64,000 nt of DNA from CAWBVG01 sp963792175. Lineage in GTDB: Bacteria > Acidobacteriota > Vicinamibacteria > Vicinamibacterales > CAVVIG01. The first letter of the stretch is position 1; each line of letters starts with the position of its first letter. The notes under the pieces were generated by a model, which saw only the letters and a program-made list of their open reading frames with translations, made no database searches and was not told the DNA's origin. Below are positions 45,752 to 55,345 of this stretch, piece after piece. The stretch is taken from NCBI GenBank assembly GCA_963792175.1, contig CAWBVG010000024.1, positions 62,001 to 126,000 of the forward strand, read 5' to 3'. Both the position numbers and the translations under genes were made by a program.

Positions 45752-48583
45752 CTAGTGCGGCTCGCTGTCCGGCACCAGCGGCCCGGTCGCCGTGGCAGCG
45801 GCAATATAGTCCTCGACGCGATCGCGAGGCACCAGCCGCGCCCGGCGGACGAGCGTCAGCCAGTCGCCGTCGTCGGTCGGCCTGACCTCGTCGATGAAGT
45901 CCTGCATCGCCCCGGACAATATCACTCGGGCGAGCGCGGCGGGCAGTTGCATCTCTTTCAGCATCACCGCGACGTGGAGATTCAAATCGGCCACGCCGAC
46001 CGCGATCAAACCGAGTTGGGGACGCCCGATGAGAGACGGCCAGCTGCCTGGACGCGGCAGGCGCGGGCACACGCAGCCGGTGGCGACCGCCGTCATGCCC
46101 CAGGCGTCGAGCTCCGCCGGCCGTCCGCCGCCCAGCACGAGCAGTTCGGTCAACGACAGCATCGATGCCACGCGATCGCGCTCGTGGGCGAAGGTCCACG
46201 CCATCGCGCGGCGCCGCCACGGCTCCATCGCGATCTCGTCGGCCAGCGCGTCCAGGGCCTGCGCCCCGGACAACTCCGCGACGCGGCGCGTGCCGCGATC
46301 GATCGCTTCGGCGATCCGATCGCGGTCGGCGTCGCGCAAGTCGTAGGGATTGAGAAGCGCGACGCTGAGCGCGAAGGTATCGCGCTGATTCGTCGTCAAC
46401 TTCGGCGCTTCGAGGACGCGCTCGAAGTTCAGCCGCCGCAGGGTCAGCGGCGCGAGCGCGATGTCGAGACCGAGCAGCGATCCGCTCACGCGCCAGGGGA
46501 TGCCGGGCGTCACGTCCTGGCGCGGCATCGACCACACCTGCCGCAGGCGCAGCTCCGAATCTTTCGCGCCGAACCCGAAGTCATGGCGATGCGAGACATC
46601 GGCGGCCAGCAGCACCGTACCCTCGGGGTCGCCCACGTCCGCGGCGTACGAAATCGAGAGCAGGACTTCCGACAGCAGCTGGTCGGCCAGGTCGCCCAGC
46701 GACTCGGACTCGCGCGCCGCGCGTTTGGCGTCCTTGTTCCGGATCGCCTTCGACAACTCCTCGACCACCTTCTGCAGCGCTTCGTGAATATTCAACGGCT
46801 GCGACACGCCAGGCGGCACGTTCTCCGTCTCGGCGCGATTGGGGCGCTGCGGTGTGTCGTCGATCATCCGCGACAGCCGGGTCACGATGCGCGGGAGCTC
46901 GTCGGGCGAGAGCGCCTCGCCGGCGAGCGTGTGACCGAGGGCGGCGATATCGAGCGCCACGTCGAGCGGCAGTCCCTCCTGGCGATCGCGCACCTGCTGG
47001 AGACGGCGGCGTTCGGCGGCCCCCAAATCGAGACGGTAGGGCTGCCCTTCCCACGCCAGCCGCGGCACGCGCTCCGCGGCGGCGGGCCCCGACATGCCGA
47101 GCAGGATCGCCGACTCGATGGTGTCGCCGAGCGGCAGCGCGGCGGCGACGCTGTTTCTCAGCCACCCGGCGACCGCGCCCGCGTAGCGGCCATCGTCGCC
47201 AAACGGCAGGGCGACCAGCTTCTCGATCAGTGCCTGGGCTTGCGGAACGCTGAACGTCCGGACCCTCGCCATGCGCGACAGGATTGCGAGCGCGCCCTGA
47301 AACTGAGCCTGGGCCACGAAGCCGCGCCGGCCGTCGACCGGTGACAGGCGCATCGCGTGTCTGACCGCCGCCGCGAAGACCGACGGGGATCGGATGCCGA
47401 TGCGATCGAGCGTCAGGATCAGCAACCGGTAACGCGAGATCCCGCGAAGCGCGACGAAGACGTCGGCGCGATCGCGCCCGTTCGCGACGTCGCCGAACAC
47501 CCGCTGACCGATGGCCATCTGTTCGAGGCGCTCGGCGCGCTGCCGGACATCGGCCGAGCCAATCGTGTCCGCCAGCCACGCCGCATCCAGCGGCTCGTCG
47601 TCGACGCCCCGCAGCTGCCGCGCGGCATCCTCGGGCACGTCCACACCCGAGTAGACGCGCGTCCAGAAACCGCGCGAGTTGGGTGCGGCAGGCGTCCCAT
47701 TGTCGGCGACCTCGATCCGCCCCAGCGTCATCGTGAGATCGAACGACGACCGGTTGAACGGCATCGTCCGGACGTGCCACTCGCGATACGCGCTGGTACC
47801 GGCGGTGATCAGCGTCTTGAAACGATCCAGACGCACGGCAGCGTCGGGGATCCAGAATCCCAGGACAAACGCGCGGTGCGGCGCGTCGAGTTGACCGATG
47901 GTGTCGTAGAGCCCCGCGACGCGTCCGTCGTTCATCTCCAGCAGCTGCTGGATGAATCGATCCGCGCGCGTCACCTTCTCGCCCACCACCGCTTCCCACA
48001 TCGCGACGACGTCATCGCGCTCGGCCGGCGGGACCACGCGGTTGGCGCGGACCCGCAGGCTGCTCGAGAAAGCGGCGAAGGCCGGCGCCGACCGGTCGTA
48101 GATCCTCGCGAGCAGCGCCGGGTGGTCGGCGAAGTACTGCAGTGTCTGATCGTCGAGCGGCGCCAGTCCGTGGCACAGCAGCGACGCCGACCGATCGGCG
48201 ACGATGGCCGACACCAGTTCCTCGCGCGCGACGCGGCGATGGAAGATCGCGTCGCCCCACGCGTCGGCGGTCAGCGGCACCGGAATGGAATCGGTGGCGG
48301 CGCGATCGGGCGCGGGCCGGACCTCGCGCTTGCGCCCGGGCGGCTGACGCAGCCATTGAATGTAGCGGTCGGCTTCGGGGCGACGGCCTTCCGGGTTGTC
48401 GTAAATCAGCCGAGTGATTTCGTAGATGAAGCGCCCGCGGTCGGGAGGCGGATCGATGCCGAGCAGTCGCGACAGCGCCGCCGATCCTCCCGGCACCGGC
48501 ACATCTTCGGTGGCCGTGGCCGCCGCGGCGGGCGCCGAACACACGACAACGAGAGCGAGGACCAGAGCGGCGACCCGTGGCAC
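45752..48583 (-). CDS. large exported protein of unknown function, first gene of the VWFA unit
   Basis: 943 aa in one clean frame, not recognised. A signal peptide is clear (MPRVAALVLALVVVCSAPAA). The rest is mostly helical, with many Asp/Arg residues and no catalytic motif I can name. Some landmarks are FIYEITRLIYDNPEGRRPEA, GLYDTIGQLDAPHRAFVLGF, LSISYAADVGDPEGTVLLAA and a Cys pair in TGCVCPRLPRPG. Its gene leads directly into two VWFA genes (6 bp gap, then ATGA overlap), so the three products probably act together outside the cytoplasm. A scaffold or repeat-solenoid role is only a guess. Confidence 0.7.
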   Translation of the reverse strand: MPRVAALVLALVVVCSAPAAAATATEDVPVPGGSAALSRLLGIDPPPDRGRFIYEITRLIYDNPEGRRPEADRYIQWLRQPPGRKREVRPAPDRAATDSIPVPLTADAWGDAIFHRRVAREELVSAIVADRSASLLCHGLAPLDDQTLQYFADHPALLARIYDRSAPAFAAFSSSLRVRANRVVPPAERDDVVAMWEAVVGEKVTRADRFIQQLLEMNDGRVAGLYDTIGQLDAPHRAFVLGFWIPDAAVRLDRFKTLITAGTSAYREWHVRTMPFNRSSFDLTMTLGRIEVADNGTPAAPNSRGFWTRVYSGVDVPEDAARQLRGVDDEPLDAAWLADTIGSADVRQRAERLEQMAIGQRVFGDVANGRDRADVFVALRGISRYRLLILTLDRIGIRSPSVFAAAVRHAMRLSPVDGRRGFVAQAQFQGALAILSRMARVRTFSVPQAQALIEKLVALPFGDDGRYAGAVAGWLRNSVAAALPLGDTIESAILLGMSGPAAAERVPRLAWEGQPYRLDLGAAERRRLQQVRDRQEGLPLDVALDIAALGHTLAGEALSPDELPRIVTRLSRMIDDTPQRPNRAETENVPPGVSQPLNIHEALQKVVEELSKAIRNKDAKRAARESESLGDLADQLLSEVLLSISYAADVGDPEGTVLLAADVSHRHDFGFGAKDSELRLRQVWSMPRQDVTPGIPWRVSGSLLGLDIALAPLTLRRLNFERVLEAPKLTTNQRDTFALSVALLNPYDLRDADRDRIAEAIDRGTRRVAELSGAQALDALADEIAMEPWRRRAMAWTFAHERDRVASMLSLTELLVLGGGRPAELDAWGMTAVATGCVCPRLPRPGSWPSLIGRPQLGLIAVGVADLNLHVAVMLKEMQLPAALARVILSGAMQDFIDEVRPTDDGDWLTLVRRARLVPRDRVEDYIAAATATGPLVPDSEPH

Positions 48584-48704
48584 AAGGCGGACATTATAGA
48601 CAGCCGGCTGGTCCGGCCGGTGTTATTTGGCGACCCCCTTGGGGCTGATGAGATGCGTTACACATCCGGCCCGCGCGGGTGTTCGGTACAATCATCGCCA
48701 CACG

Positions 48705-50619
48705 ATGGCGCCCACCAACTACACGGCAAAAGACATTACGGTCCTGGAGGGGCTCGAACCGGTTCGCAAACGGCCGGGCATGTATATCGGCGGCGTTGGA
48801 TCGGCCGGCCTGCATCACCTGGTCTGGGAAATCCTCGACAACGCGGTCGACGAGGCGATGAACGGCTACGCCTCCAACATCCGGGTGACACTCCATACAA
48901 ATGGATCGTCGATGACGATCGAAGACGATGGCCGCGGCATCCCCGTGGACAAGCACCCGACGTCGAAGAAAAGCGCGCTCGAGACGATCTTCACGGTGCT
49001 GCACGCCGGCGGCAAGTTCGAGCACGGCAGCTACAAGACCGCCGGCGGACTGCACGGCGTCGGCGCGAGCGTCGTCAACGCGTTGTCGAAGGATCTGGTG
49101 GCGAACGTCAAGCGCGACGGCTCGCAGTGGGAAATGCGTTTCCGGCAGGGTAAGGCGGTGACCGCCCTGAAGAAGGTGGGGCCGGCGCGGGGGACGGGAA
49201 CGACCGTGTACTTCCATCCCGATGCGGCGATCTTTCCCAAGATCGAATTCGATCCCGCGGTCATCAAGGAGCGCCTCGAGATCGCGAGCTACCTGCACAA
49301 GGGCCTCAAGGTCGTCTTCGAAGATGAAGCCGCCAAAGAAAAACTCGTCTTCGAGCACGACGAGGGGATCGTCGAGTACCCTGAGAAAGATCGTGAGCGA
49401 GCGCGGCGCGAAGCCGGTCCACGAGGTGCCGTACACGCTCGCGAAGGAAGACGGGCTGCGGCTCGATCTGGTGCTGCAGTGGACCGAGGCCACCGACGAG
49501 CACCTGCGGTCGTACGTGAACGGCATCCCCACCGGATCTGGCGGCACCCACGAGAACGGCCTGCGCGCCGGCATCGGCAAGGCCGTCCGCAACTTCATCG
49601 ACACGCACCACCTGTCGCCCAAGGGTGTGACGCTGACCGCCGAAGACATTCGAGAAGGGCTGACCGGCGTGCTGAGCGTGTTCGTGCAGGAGCCGCAGTT
49701 TCAGGGGCAGACCAAGGATCGTCTCAACAACCCCGAGCTGGTGTCAGCGGTCGACGGCGTGGTGCGCCCGGCGCTGGAGCACTGGCTGAACCACAACATC
49801 AGCGTCGCCGAGTCGATCGTGGCGCGCATCATCCTCGCCGCCCGCGCGCGCGAGGCGAGCCGCGCCGCGCAGGCCGAGGTGTCGCGCAAGAGCGCGACCT
49901 CGTCGCGTCTGAACCTGCCCGGCAAGTTGAGCGACTGCACGAACCCGACCAGCGAAGGCAGCGAGCTGTTCGTCGTCGAAGGCGATTCCGCCGGCGGATC
50001 CGCGAAGCAGGGCCGCGACCGCGCGCGGCAGGCGATTCTGCCGCTGCGCGGCAAGGTGCTCAATACCGAGAGCGTCTCGCTCGCGAAAGTCCTCGAGAAC
50101 AAGGAGCTGACCGATCTCGTCACCGCGCTCGGCTGCGGGCTCGGCAAGAACTTCGAGCTGTCGAAGCTGCGCTACGGGAAGGTGATTATCCTGGCCGACG
50201 CCGATTCGGACGGCAATCACATCGCCACGCTGCTGCTGACGTTCATCTACCGTCACCTGCCGCAGTTGATCTCCGCCGGGCACGTGTTTCTCGCGCAGCC
50301 GCCGCTGTACCGAATCGACATCGGCAAGGACACGTTCTGGGCGCTCGACGATCCGCAGAAAGACGCAATCCTGAAGCAGCACGCGAAGAACGGGCGCGGC
50401 GCGCCGGAGATCACGCGCTTCAAGGGCCTTGGGGAGATGATGCCGAAGGTCTTGTGGGAGACGACGCTCAATCCGCGAACTCGACGGCTGCTGCGCGTCG
50501 AAGTCACCGATCACATCGTCACCGATCGCGTGATCAACGAGCTGATGGGCAAGGATGCGTCCGCGCGGTTCCGCTTCATCATGGAACGGGCGGATGAAGC
50601 GGAGGAGTTGGACGTTTAA
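48705..50619 (+). CDS. parE: type IIA topoisomerase B subunit, ParE/GyrB (frameshift)
   Basis: The ATPase subunit of a type IIA topoisomerase, about 638 aa. It has ITVLEGLEPVRKRPGMYIGG, the GHKL nucleotide site (EILDNAVDEAMNG, EDDGRGIPVDKHP) and KTAGGLHGVGASVVNALS. The Toprim region comes later: ELFVVEGDSAGGSAKQGRDR, LPLRGKVLNTE, ADADSDGNHIATLLLTFIYR and EITRFKGLGEMMPKVLWETT. One extra C near 49383 splits it. It pairs with the A subunit at 37530, about 9 kb away. The start ATG 48705 follows GGTACAAT, a possible -10 box. The stop TAA is within a GTTAAAA repeat. Confidence 0.88.
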
Positions 50620-50750
50620 AGTTAAAACTTAAAAGTTAAAAGTTAAAAGTTGAAATGCAGTCTGCACATGCTTTCCACGCTTTCCACTTTGTCTTTTGGT
50701 TTTAACTTTTACCTTTTAACTTTTAACTTTCTCGAGCAGGACGCGCAGGC
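50614..50750. repeat. GTTAAAA heptamer inverted repeat spanning two convergent stop codons
   Basis: From 50614 six 7-bp units run GTTTAAA, GTTAAAA, CTTAAAA, GTTAAAA, GTTAAAA, GTTGAAA; the first contains the last codon and the stop of parE. On the other strand the aminotransferase ends in GTTAAAA, GTTAAAA, GGTAAAA, GTTAAAA, with its TAA at 50716-50718 inside. The two sets pair across a spacer of about 45 bp. The AT content is in sharp contrast to the rest of the window. Confidence 0.85.
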
Positions 50751-51894
50751 CGTTGACCAGGCGTCCGATCCCCTCGGCGACTGTCGCCTTCTGGAGCGCG
50801 CCGTAGGCGACGCGGAAATAGCAGCCGCTCGACACCCCGAACGCGTGGCCCGGAACGACCGCGACGCGGTGCTCGCGGATCAGCCGCTCGGCGATTGGCA
50901 TCGGATCGGCCTCCGCGTTGACGCGCAGGAAGCAGTAGAAGGCGCCGTCGGCCGGCGGCACGGTGCACAGCGGCTCGAGGGCGCGCAGCTCGGACAGCAC
51001 GATGTCGCGCACCTCGGCGAACGACTGGAGGTGTTGCCGGCAGTAGGCCGGCCCGGCTTCCATCGCCGCGACCGCCGCGATCTGCGAGAGGACCGGCGGG
51101 CACACGAGCACCGTGTCCTGGACTTTCGCGATGGCATCGTGCAGCCGCTCCGGGTACACCATGTAGCCGATCCGCCAGCCGGCGAAGCCGTAGGCCTTCG
51201 ACAGGGAGAACAGCGAAATCGTATGCGCGTGCGCGCCGGCGAAGGCGCCAGGCGAGACGTGCGCCGCCGAACCGTAGGTGAAGTACTCGTAGACCTCGTC
51301 GCTGATGTGGAACAGGCCGTGGCGTGCGCAGAGGTCGTTGACCTCACGCAGAGCGGCCTCCGGGAACACGGCACCGGTCGGATTGTTCGGCGTGACGGTG
51401 ACAATCGCCCGCGTGCGCGGCGTGATCGCGCGGCGGATGGCGTCGAGATTCAGCTGATAGCGATCGTCGGTCGGCACGAGCACGGCGGCGCAGTCCGCCA
51501 TCTGAATCGCCATCTCGTGGTTGAAATAGAACGGCACCGGAAGAATGACCTCGTCCCCGGGCTCGGTGATGGCGAGAATGGCGTGCACGAAGGCCATGTT
51601 GCCGCCGGCCGTCACCATGACGCGCAGCCCGTTGCGGCGATCGATGCCGTTGTCGCGCCGCAGCTTCGCATCGATCGCGGCGACGAGCTGTGGGATACCG
51701 GCGCCGTCCTGGTAGCCGTGGGTCTCCGGCTGCGGAAGCGCCGCGCGCGCCGCGTCCAGCGCCGCCTGCGGCGGGCCGTAGTGGACGACGCCCTGCCCGA
51801 GGGAAATCGTTCCGGGGTGCTGTCGGATCAAATCGCCAATCACGGCGATGATCGGCGCCTGGATCGCATCCATCCGCGAGCGGGTATTCAGCAT
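50716..51894 (-). CDS. class I/II PLP-dependent aminotransferase
   Basis: A 392-aa fold-type I aminotransferase. It has HPGTISLGQGVVHYGPPQ near the start, VMVTAGGNMAFVHAILAI, VTPNNPTGAVFPEAAL, FHISDEVYEYFTYG (PLP Asp/Tyr), the PLP lysine in ISLFSLSKAYGFAGWRIGYM, and the substrate-binding Arg in SGCYFRVAYGAL. It resembles aspartate/aromatic aminotransferases; the amino acid used is not clear. The open frame extends far upstream over the M14 gene, but homology starts at MLNTRSRMDAIQAP, so I place the start at ATG 51894. Divergent from the peptidase. Intact. Confidence 0.85.
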   Translation of the reverse strand: MLNTRSRMDAIQAPIIAVIGDLIRQHPGTISLGQGVVHYGPPQAALDAARAALPQPETHGYQDGAGIPQLVAAIDAKLRRDNGIDRRNGLRVMVTAGGNMAFVHAILAITEPGDEVILPVPFYFNHEMAIQMADCAAVLVPTDDRYQLNLDAIRRAITPRTRAIVTVTPNNPTGAVFPEAALREVNDLCARHGLFHISDEVYEYFTYGSAAHVSPGAFAGAHAHTISLFSLSKAYGFAGWRIGYMVYPERLHDAIAKVQDTVLVCPPVLSQIAAVAAMEAGPAYCRQHLQSFAEVRDIVLSELRALEPLCTVPPADGAFYCFLRVNAEADPMPIAERLIREHRVAVVPGHAFGVSSGCYFRVAYGALQKATVAEGIGRLVNGLRVLLEKVKS

Positions 51895-51933
51895 TGGGGT
51901 CACGACAATAATATAGTGCTCCCTGGAGGCTCC

Positions 51934-54670
51934 ATGATTCGCCGCCGCATGCTGGTGTCCGCTCTCGTGCTCGCCGGTTTCTCGGCACTGATCGTCCACG
52001 CGGCGGGATCGCTCCAATCGCCCGAGCAGTTCCTCGGCCACAAGGTCGGTGCCGACAACAAGCTGGCCCGCTGGGACAAGATCGTCGACTACATGAAGCT
52101 GGCCGCGGCGAATTCCGACCGCGTGCGCTTCCGCGAGCTCGGCAAGACCAGCAGCGGCAATCCGTTCATCGCGCTCGAAATCAGCGCCCCCGACACGCTC
52201 AGGAACCTGGACCGCTACAAGCGGCTGGAAAAGAAGCTGTACTTCCAGGGCGGTGCGCCGACCGATGCGGAGCGGGACGAGATCTTCCGCCAGGGCAAGC
52301 TGGTGCTGCTCATCACCTGCGCCATTCACGCCACGGAGATCGGCGCCTCCCAGATGTCGCTCGAGCTCGTGCACCACCTGGCGACCGACGACTCGCCGCA
52401 GGTGAAGAAGATCCTCGACAACGTGATCTTCATCCTGGTGCCGAGCCTGAACCCCGACGGCCAGATCATGGTGACCGACTGGTTCAACAAGAACGTCGGC
52501 TCGCCGTATGCCACGAGCCCGATCCCGTACCTCTATCACCCGTACGTCGGCCACGACAACAACCGTGACATGTACATGTTCACGCAGAAGGAGAGCCAGT
52601 ACACCGCCCAGCTGCTGTGGCACGACTGGTTTCCCAGCGTCTGGCTCGACGAGCATCAGCAGGGCAGCAACGGCGCGCGCATCTTCGTCATGCCCGCGAC
52701 CGATCCGATCAACGCGAACGTGCACCCGCTGATCTACCGGTGGAACGGCATCCTCGGTCAGTCGCAGGCGGCGGCGCTCGAGGCCGCCGGCAAGGAAGGG
52801 ATCATCTACAACGCGACCTATACCAATTTCTGGGAAGGCGCGATGGCGTGGAGCGGCTGGTGGCACAACCAGATCGGGCTGCTCACGGAAGTCGCCAGCG
52901 CGCGCGTCGCCGCGCCGATCGAGCAGCGGCGAGCGGTGCCGGGCAGATCGGAGACGCCGCCGGCCGGTGGTGGCCGCGGCGAAGGTGGCCCTTCGACAGG
53001 CTCAGGGCAGGGCGGTCGAGGACAACAGTTCAGCGACGCGCCGCTGCCGCCGCCGACCGACATCAACCCGCGCACCGAGTATCCGCGGCCGTGGATGGGC
53101 GGCCGCTGGACGCTCCGCGACATCGTCGACTACGAAATGATTGCGACGATGGCGCTGCTTGAAACCGGAGCGGATCGGCGGGAAACGCTGCTGCGGCAGA
53201 TCTACGAGGTCAATCGACAGACGATCGAGGACGGGAAGACAGGATCGCCGGCAGCCATTCTCGTCCCGGTCGAGCGGCAGCAGGATGCGCGGGAAGCCGC
53301 CCACCTGGTCGACAAGCTCCACATCGGCGGCGTGGAGATCTATCGCGCGGACGCGGCGTTCGAAGCCGACGGCACCTCCTACGGAGCCGGCACGTTCGTC
53401 ATTCCGATGACGCAGGTCTTCGCGCGCTACGCGAAGGACATGCTCGAGAAGCAGACCTACCCCGAGGTGCGGCGCGGGCCTAACGCGCCGCCCGAACCCC
53501 CGTACGACGTCACCGCCTGGTCGCTCGGGATGCTGCTCGGCGTCGAGACCGTCTTCGTCAAGAACCCGCTGCCGGCGATGAAGATGACGAAGATCGAGGG
53601 GCTCCCGAAACTGCCGGGAGACGTGACGGGGACCGGCACGCGGTTCGCGTTCGACTACAAGGGCCCGGACACCGCGGTCGCCATCAATCGACTGCTGAAA
53701 GAGGGAGCACACCTCAGCTTTGACGGCCGTTCGCAGATCGCAGCGACCGGCGTCTCGAAGGCCAGGATCGAATCCGTCGCGAAGGACTTCGGTCTTTCAG
53801 TGAAGGCGACTGAGCCAGGAAGAGCCAGACCGGCGAACATCCCGAACCACGAATCCCGAATCTCGAATCCCGAATCCCGACGCGATCTCCTTCCGCGCGC
53901 CGCGAATCGCGATGTACCAGCCCTGGACCGGGGGCAACATGGACGAGGGCTGGACGCGCTGGGTGCTCGAGCAATACGAGTTCAACCTCACCTCGATTCA
54001 CAACGCCGACGTCCGCGCCGGCAAGTTGCGGCAGAAGTTCGACGCCATCATCTTCGCGGATCAGGATCCGCGCGCCATCGTCGACGGCTTCGACGCGCCG
54101 GCGATCCGCCCCGAATATCAAGGCGGAATTGGCGAGACCGGCGTCGAGAACCTCAAGCAGTTCGTCGCCGAAGGCGGCACGCTGATCACGATGGGGAACG
54201 CCTGCGACCTGGCGATTGAGAAGCTGCCGATTCCGGTGAAGAACCTGAAAAAGGGACTCAGCCGCGATCAGCATTTCGCGCCCGGCGCGATCCTGCGGCT
54301 CGAGGTCGACGCGCAGCATCCGCTCGGCTCCGGCGTGGCGCCTTCCACCTACGGCTTCTACATCAACAGTCCGTTCTTTCAGCTGACCGAGGGCTTCAAC
54401 TCGCAGCGGACGAGCGTGGTCGCGCGCTATCCGAACACGAACGTGATCGCCTCGGGCTGGCTGAAGGGCGAAGAGCTGATGGCGGGGCGGGCGGCGGTGG
54501 TGTCGATCGACATGAACCCCGGCAAGGTCGTGCTGTTCGGGCTTCGCCCGCAGCATCGCGCGCAGACGCACGCGACCTTCCCGCTGCTGTTCAATGCGCT
54601 GTATTTGTCGGCGCTCGACGGGACGCGCGCCGACAAAGACTTCGAACGAACCCTGAACCCGGAACCATGA
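51934..54670 (+). CDS. exported M14-family zinc carboxypeptidase-like protein (frameshift, two repeat inserts)
   Basis: About 912 aa. Signal peptide MLVSALVLAGFSALIVHAAG; CTGGAGG lies 4 bp before the ATG 51934, and TATAGT upstream may be the -10 box. The M14 domain has the zinc motif CAIHATEIGASQMSLEL (HxTE), FILVPSLNPDGQIMVTDWF, NNRDMYMF and WLDEHQQGSNGARIF. The long C-terminal part has APRIAMYQPWTGGNMDEGWT, the hallmark of the large acidobacterial M14 proteins, and ends FPLLFNALYLSALDGTR. A Gly-rich linker holds a CCCTTCGACAGGCTCAGGG element. A CGAATCC heptamer run at 53835 precedes a slip near 53880. The stop overlaps the asparaginase ATG. Confidence 0.83.
52989..53007. repeat. CCCTTCGACAGGCTCAGGG element inside the M14 gene
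   Basis: This 19-mer, with complementary ends CCCT/AGGG, lies in a Gly/Arg-rich linker and is translated as PSTGSGQ. I recognise the motif as one that recurs between genes in many unrelated bacterial genomes; here it sits in frame inside a gene. Confidence 0.6.
53835..53882. repeat. CGAATCC heptamer run inside the M14 gene
   Basis: CCCGAACCACGAATCCCGAA, TCTCGAATCC, CGAATCCCGA: 7-bp units read as NHESRISNPESR in the protein. The frame changes at the end of the run, so either one base is wrong or the insert breaks the gene. Conserved sequence resumes directly afterwards (ISFRAPRIAMYQPW). Confidence 0.7.
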
Positions 54671-54682
54671 ACTCCGAACCCG
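54645..54682. repeat. GAACCCT heptamer run across a stop/start overlap
   Basis: GAACCCT-GAACCCG-GAACCAT-GAACTCC-GAACCCG, five 7-bp units from 54653. The M14 gene ends in it (TLNPEP, stop TGA 54668-54670) and the asparaginase starts in it (ATG 54667, MNSEPVR), so both proteins translate part of the repeat. Confidence 0.75.
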
Positions 54683-55204
54683 TCAGGATCTTCGTTACGG
54701 GCGGCACGTTCGACAAGGAGTACAACGAGCTCACCGGCGCGCTGTTCTTCAAGGACACGCACCTGCGCGAGATGCTTCGCCTGGGCCGCTCCCGCGTCGA
54801 GGTGTCGATCACGACGTTGATGATGATCGACAGCCTGGACATGACCGATTCCGATCGCGCACGGATCGTCGAGCAATGCGCGCAGGCGGCCGAATCGCGC
54901 ATCCTGATCACGCACGGCACCGACACGATGGTCGAAACCGCCCGGGCTGTCGCGGCGGCGTTCGTCGGGGACGGAGGTCGGCCGGCATCGAAGACGACCT
55001 CCGTCCCCAAAACGATCGTGCTGACAGGCGCGATGGTCCCCTACGCGTTCGGCAGCTCGGACGGACTGTTCAACCTCGGGAGCGCCCTGTCGTTCGTCCA
55101 GGCGCTGTCCCCAGGTGTGTTCATCGCGATGAACGGGCGGTGCTTCCTCTGGGATCAGTGTCAGGAAAAACCGTGAGACCGGTGTGTTCGAGGAAGCACC
55201 ATGA
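54667..55204 (+). CDS. short asparaginase-domain protein (frameshift, internal inverted repeat)
   Basis: About 178 aa, only the N-terminal domain of the asparaginase fold, a length seen in a known short subgroup. The first catalytic Thr is in IFVTGGTFDKEYN; the second site is ILITHGTDTMVETARAVA; the end reads KTIVLTGAMVPYAFGSSDGL, then NLGSALSFVQ and PGVFIAMNGRCF. A slip near 55150 gives an early stop at 55176; the other frame carries the expected VRKNRETGVFE and ends at 55204. An inverted repeat (54967-55008) adds about ten in-frame residues (GDGGRPASKT) before KTIVLTGAM. Whether it hydrolyses asparagine is unproven. Confidence 0.78.
54967..55008. repeat. GGGGACGGAGGTCG inverted repeat in frame in the asparaginase gene
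   Basis: GGGGACGGAGGTCG at 54967-54980 and its exact reverse complement CGACCTCCGTCCCC at 54995-55008, with 14 bp between. It is translated as an extra loop between two conserved asparaginase segments without breaking the frame. Confidence 0.8.
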
Positions 55205-55345
55205 CAAGGACACAAAGGAAAAGAACAGAGGACACAAAGGGATGACACAGCGTCGTGCGGAGACTTCGGCGCACATTGCGGCGTTCGCTAGCCTTTGTGG
55301 CTTGTGTGGCCTCTGTGTCCTTTGTTTCCTTTGTGTCCTTGTCAG
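55200..55345. repeat. GGACACAAAGG inverted repeat that codes the M20 signal peptide
   Basis: Left side CAAGGACACAAAGG and GAGGACACAAAGGGATG (55204-55245); right side GGCCTCTGTGTCCTTTG and TTTCCTTTGTGTCCTTGTC (55309-55345). The right side, read in the GTG-55255 frame, encodes ASVSFVSFVSLSG, the hydrophobic core of the M20 signal peptide. Confidence 0.7.
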
